A stretch of 64,000 bases of DNA from Bradyrhizobium sp. Ash2021 (GCF_031202265.1 NZ_CP100604.1:8414501-8478500), one strand, 5' to 3'; numbered from the stretch's first letter, positions 18,129 to 27,303 are shown. Made by a program: numbers and translations. Notes: generated by a model not told the origin, from the sequence alone.

Positions 18129-19162
18129 CGAGCTTGCTCCTTGGTGCTGACGGTACGCCGACCGTCCCGGTCGAAATAGCGTAGCTCAGCTTCCCGAACC
18201 GCAAATTTGTGCCATTCACCGGCGCGGATGCCAGACAGCGGAACGTGGGCCGGCAGCTTCGCCGTGACTTCGCGCTTTGCCCGGAAGCCATCCAACGCGC
18301 CGTACAAGATACGCTCCGATCCGAGATACTCCATGCGATCAATGCGGAAGGGCAGCTCGGAGAGAGCGGCTCCGTCGAGCATCTCCCGCGGCAGGAAATG
18401 CTCCGGCCGAAAGCCCAAGAGTCCACCGGTATGCTCGACCAGGTTCATGGGCGGGGTCCCGAGGAAACTCGCGACAAAATCGTCGGCGGGGTGGTCGTAA
18501 ATCTCGCTTGGAGTTCCGACTTGTCGGAGCTTGCCATGGTCGATAACCGCGATGCGGTCGCCCATGCCCATGGCCTCGACCTGGTCGTGCGTGACGTAAA
18601 TGGTGGTCGTTTCCACCTTCTGCTGGAACTGCTTCAGCTCACTGCGCGCGCTTGCCCGTAGCTTCGCGTCCAGATTGGACAGCGGTTCATCTAGAAGGAA
18701 CACGGTTGGATTGCGTACGAGCGCGCGGGCCAGCGCCACACGCTGGCGCTCGCCTCCCGAAAGCTGGCGGGGACGCCGGTGAAGCAGGCCGTCGATGCCG
18801 AGCAGGCCGGCGGCCCAGTCCACCTTGCGCTTGATCTCGGGCCGTGGTGTGCCCTGCGTCTTCAGCGGAAATGCAATGTTGTTGGCGACAGTCAGGTGCG
18901 GATAGAGGCCGTAGCTCTGAAACACCATTGCCACACCACGCGCGCGCGGCGTGATGTCATTGACGATTTCGTCGTTGATCAGGACGTCGCCGGAGGTTTG
19001 CCGCTCGAGACCGGCGATGATCCTCAGGAAGGTGGTCTTGCCGCAACCCGATGGACCGAGCAGCACCAGAAACTCACCGTCGCGGACCGATAGACTGACA
19101 CCATCGACGGCAGCGACGTCACCGAAGTCCTTCCTGATGTCTTTGGTAGTAACCGCGGCCAT
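18125..19162 (-). CDS. Sugar ABC transporter ATPase (UgpC/MsmK type)
   Basis: 345 aa. The nucleotide-binding domain has Walker A GPSGCGKTT, signature LSGGERQRVALARAL, Walker B VFLLDEPLSNLDA and switch IYVTHDQ. A C-terminal regulatory domain (about 240-345) has the LGFRPEHFL element found in TOBE-type MalK relatives, though the domain is short and divergent. It powers the two permeases encoded downstream. It is separated from the binding-protein gene by 165 bp. Confidence 0.92.
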   Translation of the reverse strand: MAAVTTKDIRKDFGDVAAVDGVSLSVRDGEFLVLLGPSGCGKTTFLRIIAGLERQTSGDVLINDEIVNDITPRARGVAMVFQSYGLYPHLTVANNIAFPLKTQGTPRPEIKRKVDWAAGLLGIDGLLHRRPRQLSGGERQRVALARALVRNPTVFLLDEPLSNLDAKLRASARSELKQFQQKVETTTIYVTHDQVEAMGMGDRIAVIDHGKLRQVGTPSEIYDHPADDFVASFLGTPPMNLVEHTGGLLGFRPEHFLPREMLDGAALSELPFRIDRMEYLGSERILYGALDGFRAKREVTAKLPAHVPLSGIRAGEWHKFAVREAELRYFDRDGRRTVSTKEQAR

Positions 19163-19327
19163 CTGGACTTCCTCGATGCCTTAGCAAGGAACGTCTAAAG
19201 CTGCCCCTCCACGGCCGGCAGGCTGCAGTTGCCTTGCCGGATCGGTATCAACTTTCGCCAGTATAACGGAAGCGCTGACGTTTCGTGAGGCGAGCAACTC
19301 TCTCCGCCCGCCCTTGTTCGCATCGGT

Positions 19328-20680
19328 TCATGCTGCCGACCACTTCCTGTAGATCAGCTCGATCTCTTTCTGCGCCCAGGCGACCGCCTCTTCTGGCGTC
19401 GCTTTGTCGGTCGCGGCCTTGGCCATCATGTCGACGAGGATGAAATTGTCCGCGACCTCGTCCGAGGCCGGTCCGGCCGGTCCCGGATAGCCATAAGTAG
19501 CGTGCCACTCATTGACGGTCTCCAGCACCTGCAGCTTGTCGGCCGGGTGTGAGGTTGGGTCGTTCGACAAGATCGGCATGGGCTTGGGCACGCTGTTCTC
19601 GAACAGCGGATGATTGTAGCCCGTGCTGGCCTCGAAGACTGCCACCCAATTGCCAGTCCAGTAGCGCAGGAACTCAATTGCCGTGTCCTTGTTACGCGCG
19701 AAACGCCAGACGACGTAGGAGTTGGGCGCTCCACACGCCAACCTGCGCACAGGGCCGGCTGGCGTCTTCCAGACGTAGATCTTGTCGGCCAATTCGGGGC
19801 TGGACTTCTGTATCGACCGGTATGCGGAGATCGGGTTGTGAATCCATGATCCTCGACCGGCCGCCAGATACCGGTTATTGCTGGCATCGTCCCAGGACAG
19901 AACTTCCGGTTCCATGGCGTCTTTATAAACGGCGCGAACAAGCTTCACGACCTCGAGCGTCTCTTTTGAGTTGAGGGTGACCCGCTTGCCCGTTTCGTCG
20001 CATTCAGATGCACCATAGCTCCACAGCATGCTGCGGTACGAGAGATTCGGGTCGACGGAGTGCCCAAGCCCAATACCAATCGGGGTGCCCTTCGCCTTCA
20101 GCTTGGCCCCACCGACGCGGATATCTTCCCAGGTATCGGGGTTCATCCCGATCTCGTCCCACAGGTCCTTCCGGTAAAGGCCGGGGAAGCTGATGTAGTA
20201 GGCCGGAAGGGCGCTCCACACCTTCGTACCCTCGTTGTACGCGATCTGACGACCGATCTGCTGGACCTTGCCCTGCTTCTTCTCCACCTCGCTGACGAGA
20301 CTGCTGAGATCGACGACATGCTTTTCGTACAAATGCGGGCCGCCCGATCCGTTGAAGGCAAAAATGTCATGTCCGGCTCCAGCAGAAACCTCGGCCGCGG
20401 CGCGCGCCGGCAACTCCAGATGCGGGATGTGATCAACGGTTACGGTGAAGCCGTTCTTCTTGCCCCACTCCGTTGCAAAACCATCGAACCACTTATCGTA
20501 CTGCGGCACGAAATGGCTCCACTGGAGAATCTTTAGCGTCTTGGCCTGTGCAAGAGCGGTAGAGACAAATGGCGACGAAACCGCCGGCGCCAGACCCGCA
20601 GCTGCAGCCGCGGCGCCCACCTGCTTCAAGAACCCGCGTCGTGTGACGGCTGACGTGGAAATTTTTCGTCCTGACCGCAT
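19328..20680 (-). CDS. Sugar ABC transporter substrate-binding protein, Tat-exported
   Basis: 450 aa. I choose ATG 20680 because ggaggagg lies just upstream; a longer frame to 20704 lacks this. The N-terminus has a twin-arginine motif (TRRGFLK) and an alanine-rich hydrophobic core ending around STALAQA, so it is probably exported folded. The rest fits the cluster of extracellular solute-binding proteins family 1 (for example ILQWSHFVPQYDKWFDGFATEW near the start). The ligand is unknown but is probably an oligosaccharide or polyol. It is the first gene of the importer operon. Confidence 0.9.
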   Translation of the reverse strand: MRSGRKISTSAVTRRGFLKQVGAAAAAAGLAPAVSSPFVSTALAQAKTLKILQWSHFVPQYDKWFDGFATEWGKKNGFTVTVDHIPHLELPARAAAEVSAGAGHDIFAFNGSGGPHLYEKHVVDLSSLVSEVEKKQGKVQQIGRQIAYNEGTKVWSALPAYYISFPGLYRKDLWDEIGMNPDTWEDIRVGGAKLKAKGTPIGIGLGHSVDPNLSYRSMLWSYGASECDETGKRVTLNSKETLEVVKLVRAVYKDAMEPEVLSWDDASNNRYLAAGRGSWIHNPISAYRSIQKSSPELADKIYVWKTPAGPVRRLACGAPNSYVVWRFARNKDTAIEFLRYWTGNWVAVFEASTGYNHPLFENSVPKPMPILSNDPTSHPADKLQVLETVNEWHATYGYPGPAGPASDEVADNFILVDMMAKAATDKATPEEAVAWAQKEIELIYRKWSAA

Positions 20681-20800
20681 GTTTGCCTCCTCCTGACAAG
20701 TCATTGTCTTGACGGCAAGGGCTCTTTCGCAGGCTGGCGCTGAAAAGGCCTTGGCCTGGTTCCTCGACTGCGGTGGGCGCCGATGTAAGAGCCTCGCCCC

Positions 20801-21072
20801 CTAAGTCCGCAGGCGCGCTAAAGAACTGACCTCCTGGTTGGTCCGCCCCCCAGCTGGTCCAAAGATGGTTATTCGGCCCGCGATAGGATACGTCAATACC
20901 CCGGGGCCCACCAGCAATGGCAGCTGGCTCCGACGATAGCTCGACCCCGCCTAAGTCAGTCGGCGCGCTCCACCACTGATTGGGCCCCTGTAGTATACAT
21001 CAATACGCAGCGACAACCGATGGACCCGACGAGATCGCGACACCACCAAGGTCAGTCGGCGCGCTCCACCAC
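20801..21072. repeat. Three degenerate tandem repeats upstream of the importer operon
   Basis: The block ctaagtcagtcggcgcgct recurs at 20801 (as ctaagtccgcaggcgcgct), 20951 and about 21047. In the last two it continues ccaccact. A second block, gatacgtcaatac (20887) / gtatacatcaatac (20993), recurs in step with it. Spacing is about 150 and 97 bp. The region 20705-21382 has no convincing gene. It could hold regulator sites for the importer or be eroded mobile DNA. Confidence 0.65.
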
Positions 21073-21382
21073 TCTTGAGCGCGAGCCGTCACCCGATGCA
21101 AGTTATGATACTCCCTCTTCAAGCAGGGCCACAAAAAAGAATGGCGGACGTGGAGAGACATTCCGCCGCACCAGGTTGAACACTCTGGTGCTGCACCGCG
21201 ACCAACGTGCACGAAAGCGCTCGGCCGAAGCCCGATCGGCCGGGGAGCCGATCGGCTTTTGCAGGCCGCAAGGACGTTAGCCGAAATCAAGAAATCAGAG
21301 AAACCTGCCGAGCACCGGTACAAACTCTCTTCGGCCGAGATCGCCGTCGTCACAGTAAGGCGGCTGCCCCAATGTCCCAACG

Positions 21383-21491
21383 TGGCACTTTTGAGACATG
21401 CTGACAGGCCCCGAGCATGTCCGCTTACCGGGGAAGACCGGAAGTCACCGTCGGATAGTCAAGACGACGCGAATGCCCCCAACTCGGACAT
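21383..21491. repeat. Direct repeat F, right copy
   Basis: Right-hand copy of the element at 16113-16220, in the same orientation, including the acatgct / agcatgt inverted pair. One extra C (gcccccaact) and a few substitutions distinguish it. It ends 17 bases before the stop of the convergent-side membrane protein gene. Confidence 0.92.
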
Positions 21492-21507
21492 CGAGGGCAG
21501 CGGATCG

Positions 21508-23094
21508 CTACGATACCGATGAGCCGCTGCCGGGGCCGGAAGGCATCGCACGTCTGATCGTCGCAGAGCGGGCCGCGTGATCAGCCATTGTTATTTCGGC
21601 CAGTTCGACGGCGAACAGGGACAGCATGAGCCCTACCATCGGCACTGCGGGAATCAGGTATCGCCAGACGTCGAGGGTGTGGGCGCCGGCGGCGGTCACG
21701 ATCGAAACCGCCCACATCACGAGCACGATACCCGCGCGCGTCACGAAGCCGGGGCGCCGACGCCGCACAGCGGTCACCGTCCAAAACATGACGGCGATAA
21801 CGAAGGCGGTAGACAATGCCCTGAACAGATAGGCGGAGATGCCTGGGAGATCGGACAACAGGCCGATCCGAACCGGTTCGCCTTGCAGATCGATCGGCTG
21901 AGCCGCCCGGCCATGCCGCATCATCATGTCGGACACGTGCGGCACGTCGTCGGTCGACACCGGTATGGCAGGGTCGAGTCCGTAAGCCGGCCATGCGACC
22001 GAGACCCCATAGGCCATCTGGCGGACGAACTTGCCCGCGTAGGCCAGCGGCCGGTCACGCACGGCGGCCAGGAAGATGCGCCGATAGGCTGCGGCCGCGC
22101 CTGCGGCGTTCCCGGCACCGCCGGCGACGTCTCGATCCAGTGCGGTGTCGAAGAGGCACGCGTCGCCGAAGAACCCGAGCACGGACCAGCGACCCGGCTC
22201 CGCCGCGAAGTCGGCGGCAAGCCGCGCCATCGTGACGTCCGCGCTGTCGCCGGCCGCCGACACGATCTCGCGTCGCGCCGCATCGCTTGCAAGCACGATG
22301 TTCAAGTGATTGCAGAACAGTGTCTTGGGGACGAACACGACCGAGGCTTGGTCGGAGTCGGAAGCCACGAACCGGGAACCGACGGCGAGCAGTGCCAGCG
22401 CTGCCGCGACGGACACGGCAATCACAGCAAGGCGCGCGGATGTGTCTGGCCGGGCGAGGCGGGCGCCCACCACGATGGCGACGATTGGGACCAGGATTCC
22501 CTGCGACCTGAAGCACGCCGCGAGCGCCGCCCACAGGACGGAGGCAGCGACCGCGCAGCATCGCGCCGTTTTGCCGACGCAGGTGGCAACGAGCAATCCA
22601 GCCGTCGCCAGATTGAGGAAGACCGCAAACAGAAGCTCCGCGGTGAGGACGTTCCTGAACAGCAGCAGGCCCGGATACGTCGCCACGAGGATGATCGGCA
22701 CGAGCCCACCGGCGTTGCGCGTCGCCGCATGGGCGGTTGCCGCAAGCGCCAGCATCAGGACGGCCCACGCCGCCTGCTGCAGGCGCACCACCGTTCCGAG
22801 GTCGCCTCCGAACGCAAACGTCACGGCCAGGAACGCCGGGTAGCCCGGATCGCGCCCACCCGCCACGGTCGGCCTTCCAGCCTCGAGCGTGCGAAGCGCA
22901 GATTCCACGAAGGACGGCGTGTCGCCCCAGATGACCGGGACCGCCGGCCTGAACGATACCACGATCGCCAGCAGCAGCGCGGCCCACGCCAGCACGGCCC
23001 ATGGCCCCGGGGACACGACGCCGCCCCGGGGGGCGGCTTCGCCCGTCGTACGCGCTGGAGATTCGCGGTCGGACCGCACGATATCGCCGTCCAC
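21508..23094 (-). CDS. Polytopic membrane protein, possible GT-C type glycosyltransferase
   Basis: 528 aa with about ten to twelve hydrophobic helices. After the first helix, an acidic loop reads VIWGDTPSFVESALRTLEAGRPTVAG and later GGRDPGYPAFLAV, the layout seen in GT-C enzymes and related uncharacterised proteins (acidic residues in the first periplasmic loop). A C-terminal block of four helices ends in a short polar tail. I cannot assign a family with certainty. No neighbouring lipid-sugar biosynthesis gene supports the guess, so treat it as a membrane protein of unknown function. Its end abuts the direct repeat. Confidence 0.65.
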   Translation of the reverse strand: MDGDIVRSDRESPARTTGEAAPRGGVVSPGPWAVLAWAALLLAIVVSFRPAVPVIWGDTPSFVESALRTLEAGRPTVAGGRDPGYPAFLAVTFAFGGDLGTVVRLQQAAWAVLMLALAATAHAATRNAGGLVPIILVATYPGLLLFRNVLTAELLFAVFLNLATAGLLVATCVGKTARCCAVAASVLWAALAACFRSQGILVPIVAIVVGARLARPDTSARLAVIAVSVAAALALLAVGSRFVASDSDQASVVFVPKTLFCNHLNIVLASDAARREIVSAAGDSADVTMARLAADFAAEPGRWSVLGFFGDACLFDTALDRDVAGGAGNAAGAAAAYRRIFLAAVRDRPLAYAGKFVRQMAYGVSVAWPAYGLDPAIPVSTDDVPHVSDMMMRHGRAAQPIDLQGEPVRIGLLSDLPGISAYLFRALSTAFVIAVMFWTVTAVRRRRPGFVTRAGIVLVMWAVSIVTAAGAHTLDVWRYLIPAVPMVGLMLSLFAVELAEITMADHAARSATIRRAMPSGPGSGSSVS

Positions 23095-23176
23095 ACGGGA
23101 TGAAGTTCGAATACCGCCCCCGGTTCACGCTAGACCAAAACGATCTGCAAGACCATCGGAGGGCACGGCGCGCTCC

Positions 23177-23252
23177 CGTTCGTGACGACGCGCGACCGCC
23201 CCTCTTGCCGCGAAAGGATGGGGCGAGCTGGTCGCGCTGATTTGCCCGACGG
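23177..23252. repeat. 76-bp dispersed repeat G, copy 1
   Basis: Aligns without gaps to 63873-63948, with four mismatches. It starts cgttcgtgacgacgcgcg and ends gatttgcccgacgg. Just here an inverted pair cccgacggg (23245-23253) / cccgtcggg (23269-23277) overlaps its end; the other copy lacks the second arm. Confidence 0.85.
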
Positions 23253-23357
23253 GACCAGCGGAATTTTGCCCGTCGGGTTAATTTGTCGCAGCCGGTGTGC
23301 GTCAGGAAAAGCCGTGCACGCGCCGTGCCCAGACCGACGACCGCCATCCCGAAGAAT

Positions 23358-24950
23358 TCACGATGCCAGCGCGGTCCGTATCATCCGCGCGAGATCGGAG
23401 CTGAGGTAGGGCTTCGGCAACAGCAGCACGCCAGCGTCGAGCCGGCCATGATGTACGATGGCGTTCTCGGTATAGCCGGACGTATAAAGCACCTTGAGTC
23501 CCGCGCGCCGTTTCAGCGCCTCGGTCGCGAGCTGACGGCCATTCAGTCCCCCGGGGATGATCACGTCAGTGAACAAGAGATCGATGCGTTCGGGACCATC
23601 GATGATTATCAGCGCCTCGGCGGCATTGCCGGCGCCCAGCGTGTGGTACCCAAAACGGCTGATCTGCGTCACGACGTATTCGCGGACCAGCGCATCGTCC
23701 TCGACAATCAGGATGGATTCGTCGCCGTGTTCGCCCCCGGAGATGCCGGTTTCGGCGGCCGGCGCGGCCGGGACCCCCGCGGCCTCCGGCAGGTAAAGCT
23801 TCACGGTGGTGCCGTGGCCCTCCTCGCTGTAGATCTTGATATGTCCGTTCGACTGTTTGACGAAGCCGTAGACCATGCTGAGACCGAGCCCCGATCCCTT
23901 TCCGACGTCCTTGGTGGTGAAGAATGGTTCAAACACCTTGTCGAGCAGGCTGCCGGGGATTCCCTCCCCTGTGTCGCTTACCGCGATCATGACGTAGTTG
24001 CCGGGCTTAACCTCGCTGTTCATGCTGGCGTAGTTCTCGTCGAGCACGACATTCTTGGTTTCGAGCGTCAGCTTGCCGCCGTTCGGCATGGCGTCACGCG
24101 CATTCAGTGCGAGGTTCAGGATCGCGGTCGAGAGCTGACTGGGATCAATCAGGGCCGGCGCGGAATCGTGCGCCAGCATCGATTCGATTTCGATCTGTTC
24201 GCCGAGGGTCGGTCGCAGCAACCCCGCCGCATCGATGACCAGGGCGTTGACGTCGGTGTTGCGCGGCTGCAGCGGCTGTCGACGGGCGAAGGCCAGCAGA
24301 CGCTGGGTCAGATCGGCCCCCCTTGCTGCGGCGGCGCTGATCAAATCGGTGATCTGGGCGAGATGCGGACGATCCTTGACCGCATCGCCGAGGATTTCGA
24401 TGGTACCGGTGATCACGGTCAGAATGTTGTTGAAGTCGTGCGCGACGCCACCGGTGAGTTGGCCGATGGCTTCCATCTTCTGCGCTTGCCGGACCTTGGC
24501 CTCGTTGGCCTCTATCTCCTGAAAACGTTTGACCATGGCCTCGGCGTTGCGCCGTTGTCGGATTTCCTCCTCAAGTGCCGTATAGGCCTGCTGAAGCTGG
24601 ATGCGTGTCGGCAGCACCAGGATCCGCGGCAGCAGCAGCAGCAGTGCAGCCGTGATCCCGACTGACGTCAGCGCCAGGAAGCCTTTGGTCAGGCCCTCGA
24701 TGTCGTAGGCCGGCACCCACAAAGTGAGGATCGACAGCAGTCGGGTCACCCCGCAGACCGTGGCGAAGACGGCGAATGCCCAGAATACGCCGCCGAACAT
24801 GACATCGCGGCGGCGCCGCCACACGAAGAACCCGAGGACGAACGCGGTCGTAAAGAAGGCGCCGGCGACCATGGCGTCGGAGACGGCATTCAGCCAGATC
24901 AATTCCGGCGTCCACAGCAGGCACGCCCCATGCGGGATGAGCTTTGACAT
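23358..24950 (-). CDS. Hybrid histidine kinase with degenerate ethylene-receptor-like sensor
   Basis: 530 aa. Residues 1-112 form three helices that line up with the ethylene-binding domain of plant ETR1 and bacterial relatives: ACLLWTPELIWL, SDAMVAGAFFTTA and FATVCGVTRLLSILTLW. The copper ligand Cys is kept (C66) but the second ligand His is Arg (R70); D25 is kept, while the Tyr/Ile/Pro cluster is Phe/Thr/Ala. A coiled coil (115-160), HisKA with H171 (GGVAHDFNN), an HATPase domain (NALNARDAMP-like, DTGEGIP, GKGSGLGLSM) and a receiver with D462 follow. Kinase and receiver look active; the sensed signal is unknown. There is no separate response regulator next to it. Confidence 0.88.
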   Translation of the reverse strand: MSKLIPHGACLLWTPELIWLNAVSDAMVAGAFFTTAFVLGFFVWRRRRDVMFGGVFWAFAVFATVCGVTRLLSILTLWVPAYDIEGLTKGFLALTSVGITAALLLLLPRILVLPTRIQLQQAYTALEEEIRQRRNAEAMVKRFQEIEANEAKVRQAQKMEAIGQLTGGVAHDFNNILTVITGTIEILGDAVKDRPHLAQITDLISAAAARGADLTQRLLAFARRQPLQPRNTDVNALVIDAAGLLRPTLGEQIEIESMLAHDSAPALIDPSQLSTAILNLALNARDAMPNGGKLTLETKNVVLDENYASMNSEVKPGNYVMIAVSDTGEGIPGSLLDKVFEPFFTTKDVGKGSGLGLSMVYGFVKQSNGHIKIYSEEGHGTTVKLYLPEAAGVPAAPAAETGISGGEHGDESILIVEDDALVREYVVTQISRFGYHTLGAGNAAEALIIIDGPERIDLLFTDVIIPGGLNGRQLATEALKRRAGLKVLYTSGYTENAIVHHGRLDAGVLLLPKPYLSSDLARMIRTALAS

Positions 24951-25314
24951 GTCCAGAATGTCTCCAAGACAGAGGCTGCAAGGGAGCGACGGCGATCCGA
25001 TCGGCCCGCAGCGACAACAGGCAGATCATTCAGGTTTTTCCGCCAACCGCGCAAGCGCAATGCTGGCCGGCCGGGGATACTGCGGTGACTTGGGAGCCAG
25101 CGGACTGCTGCATTGCCGGAACCGGGCTAGCTGGACGCTGACGCCAGGCGCGCAAATATTGGCGGGTCTGTAGGGCGGAGCATGAAGCCGGCGCGATGAC
25201 CCATCTCGGATTTTGGCCCTAGCCCGACATCGGCCCGCTGTGCTTCGATGAATGGGGCCGACGTTCCGGCGTCAGGGTTTTTTCCGCAGGCGAGACGGTG
25301 GGAGGCGACCGCTA
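24951..25314. other. 364-bp gap with no recognised gene
   Basis: Lies between the divergent kinase and SDR genes. I see no convincing coding frame, long palindrome or repeat. It must hold the promoters of both genes. A ggaga 11 bases before the kinase start and ggagg before the SDR start are the only clear signals. Confidence 0.6.
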
Positions 25315-26133
25315 ATGACAGATCGTGAGGACGATGCCGGTTTGGCCGGCAAGGTCGCGATCGTCAGCGGCGGCGGCGCCGCCGGGGACGGGATCGGCAA
25401 CGGCCGGGCTGCGGCGATTCTGTTGGCGCGCGCCGGCGCCAGGGTGGTGGTGGCCGATCTCGATCCTGGGCTTGCCAGGCGCACGGTCGAAATGATCGAG
25501 GCCGAGGGTGGCAGCGCTGCGGCGGTGGCCTGCGACGCGACCGTTGAGGCCGAATGCAAACGGCTGGTTGAGACCGCTGTCGACCGCTGGGGCCGGCTCG
25601 ACTTCCTCGACAACAATGTCGGCATCGGCAGCCGAGGCAGCGTCGTCGACGAGAAGCCCGAGGAATATCGGCGCGTGATGCAGGTCAACGTCGAGACCAT
25701 GTTCCTGCTTTCCAAACACGCCATTCCCGCCATGATCAAGACCGCCAAAGGCGGCGCGATCGTCAACATCTCGTCGATCTCGGCGCTGCGGCCGCGCGGA
25801 CTCACCACCTACACGACCTCGAAGGCCGCGGTGATCGGACTGACCCAGGCGATGGCGGTCGATCACGGCCGCGACAACATCCGAGTCAACTGCATCTGCC
25901 CGGGTCCGATGTACACGCCGATGGTCTACGCCCGCGGCAACGGCATGAGCGAGGCGGCGCGCGCCCAACGCGCCAACGCCTCGGTGCTGAAGACGGAAGG
26001 TACCGGCTGGGACGTCGGCCACGCCGTGAAATTCCTGCTCAGCGACTACGCCCGCTATATCACCGGCCAGGTGCTGGTGGTCGACGGCGGCGTCACGCTG
26101 CAAGGTCCGGAACGCGATTCCCGAGATCGTTGA
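25315..26133 (+). CDS. SDR family oxidoreductase
   Basis: 272 aa from ATG 25315 with ggagg nine bases upstream; a frame starting at 25252 is longer but less likely. Classical short-chain dehydrogenase: the cofactor loop is an expanded GGGAAGDGIGNGRA, followed by NNVG (usually NNAG), catalytic Ser in NISSISAL and YTTSK. The acidic VVADLD after the second strand suggests NAD rather than NADP. The substrate is unknown. It is not in an obvious operon. Confidence 0.88.
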   Translation: MTDREDDAGLAGKVAIVSGGGAAGDGIGNGRAAAILLARAGARVVVADLDPGLARRTVEMIEAEGGSAAAVACDATVEAECKRLVETAVDRWGRLDFLDNNVGIGSRGSVVDEKPEEYRRVMQVNVETMFLLSKHAIPAMIKTAKGGAIVNISSISALRPRGLTTYTTSKAAVIGLTQAMAVDHGRDNIRVNCICPGPMYTPMVYARGNGMSEAARAQRANASVLKTEGTGWDVGHAVKFLLSDYARYITGQVLVVDGGVTLQGPERDSRDR

Positions 26134-26697
26134 TCGCGGGCTCAGGCCTGGCCGCGGCTCGCCGACTTTTGGCACGCTCGAGGCGTGTCAGCGGCCTGTC
26201 GCCTTGCCGGGAAAGAACGGAAGCGATCCGCCACGATCTTTGACCCCCAGCGGACATGCCGACCCTTCCGATTGGTGGTAGCTCCCGGGGGTAGACCGGA
26301 CACGGCGAAGTAAACTGCCACTTCCGCCAATTGACCATGGCCGGAAATTTTCGAACCCAGCCGGCCGCGACGGCGTTTGAAAATTGCTGGACGCAACAAA
26401 TTCCGCACCTCGTGAACATAAAACATTTGACGCGCTAAATTTTCTCTGCGTTTAGATCAGGACGTTCGCCGCAGGTGAAATTGCCTGCACTCTTGAGGAC
26501 CGTCATGCGCAACGCACGCACGCACATCGCAGAGACTGCCGTCCACGTCCGGCCGCTTATTCGGCTGGCCGATTGGTCGTGCATGTCCGTGATGACACGG
26601 GGTCCGAATTTTCAGCTCGAAGCGGGGCTGATCCGCAAAGCAAGAGTGTAACTCGCGGCGCAGGGCGCTCCCTCCGCCGAACCGGCAGGAGGGCAAG
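26134..26697. other. 564-bp gap with eroded, non-coding sequence
   Basis: No gene is supported. A stretch near 26240-26300 (gcggacatgccgacc, then gggggtagaccggac) loosely resembles the direct repeat at 16113 in its catg and accgg words, and may be old mobile-element debris. Composition is lower in GC than around it near 26430-26460. Confidence 0.45.
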
Positions 26698-26943
26698 ATG
26701 AACGCCCACAACGACGTCAAGAGACCATCCGATCAGAGCTTGGACGGGAGGCTTGTGCCGGCAGCGGCCCGACTGCGATTTGCCGCGCGAGTTGATTTTC
26801 TCGTGGCGCGCTGGCTCGAGCGCTGCGCCACGAACGCCGAGGTCGCACAACGGTGGTTCAAGACCGACCGGAAGCCCACGCATGAGTTCGGGATGGGCGT
26901 GAGCCTTGTCGCTTCATCTCCACGTTGGGATGAAACGGCTTGA
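26698..26943 (+). CDS. Hypothetical 81-aa protein
   Basis: An ATG at 26698 has a good ribosome site (aggaggg, 26687-26693). The product is basic with a central helix FAARVDFLVARWLERCATNAEVAQRWF and no motif I recognise. The start signal is the main support; it could be a chance frame. It faces the next gene tail to tail, with their ends almost touching. Confidence 0.35.
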   Translation: MNAHNDVKRPSDQSLDGRLVPAAARLRFAARVDFLVARWLERCATNAEVAQRWFKTDRKPTHEFGMGVSLVASSPRWDETA

Positions 26944-27303
26944 TCAGCCGCAAGTCCAGGCCGGCCCGATCGGCGTCCGTGTCCAGCAAGGGCCGAAACC
27001 GCCGCCGTTATAGCGGCCGCCGTAAAAGCCGGGCCGGCCGAAATAGTGCCAGTCGCCGTCGTAGCCGTAATAGCTGGGGACCGGATCGATATACCAGGGG
27101 CGCCGGTTGGCGCGCGCCAGGCGCGAAGCCCCGGCTTTCTGGGCGTAAGCTGGAAGGCTGTTGTTCAGCGGCTGGTGATAGCCCGGCAGGAAGCCGTAGC
27201 CGTGCCAGCGTGGCGGCGGCCGCTTATGCGCCGCCGCGGCAGGTGCGACGGCCGGCAGCAGCGACAGGATGATAGCAATGAATAGAAACATCAGGCGGGA
27301 CAT
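26944..27303 (-). CDS. Small exported Gly/Tyr/Pro-rich protein
   Basis: 119 aa with a clear signal peptide (LMFLFIAIILSLLPAVAPAAAA, cleaved before HKRPPP). The mature part is rich in Gly, Tyr, Trp and Pro, with SYYGYDGDWHYFGRPGFYGG and two cysteines near the end (GPCWTRT, AWTCG) that could form a disulfide. Such proteins are common in the rhizobial periplasm and have no known function. Confidence 0.7.
   Translation of the reverse strand: MSRLMFLFIAIILSLLPAVAPAAAAHKRPPPRWHGYGFLPGYHQPLNNSLPAYAQKAGASRLARANRRPWYIDPVPSYYGYDGDWHYFGRPGFYGGRYNGGGFGPCWTRTPIGPAWTCG

Noticed and set aside
20705..21382. Search for a transposase or integrase that would explain the bracketed importer
   Set aside because: No frame in this gap or at the other edge shows transposase or recombinase motifs.
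21577..23103. Long plus-strand frame over the polytopic membrane protein gene
   Set aside because: The product is Arg/His/Gly/Asp-rich with no hydrophobic pattern, while the minus strand gives a coherent multi-helix protein with a plausible start.
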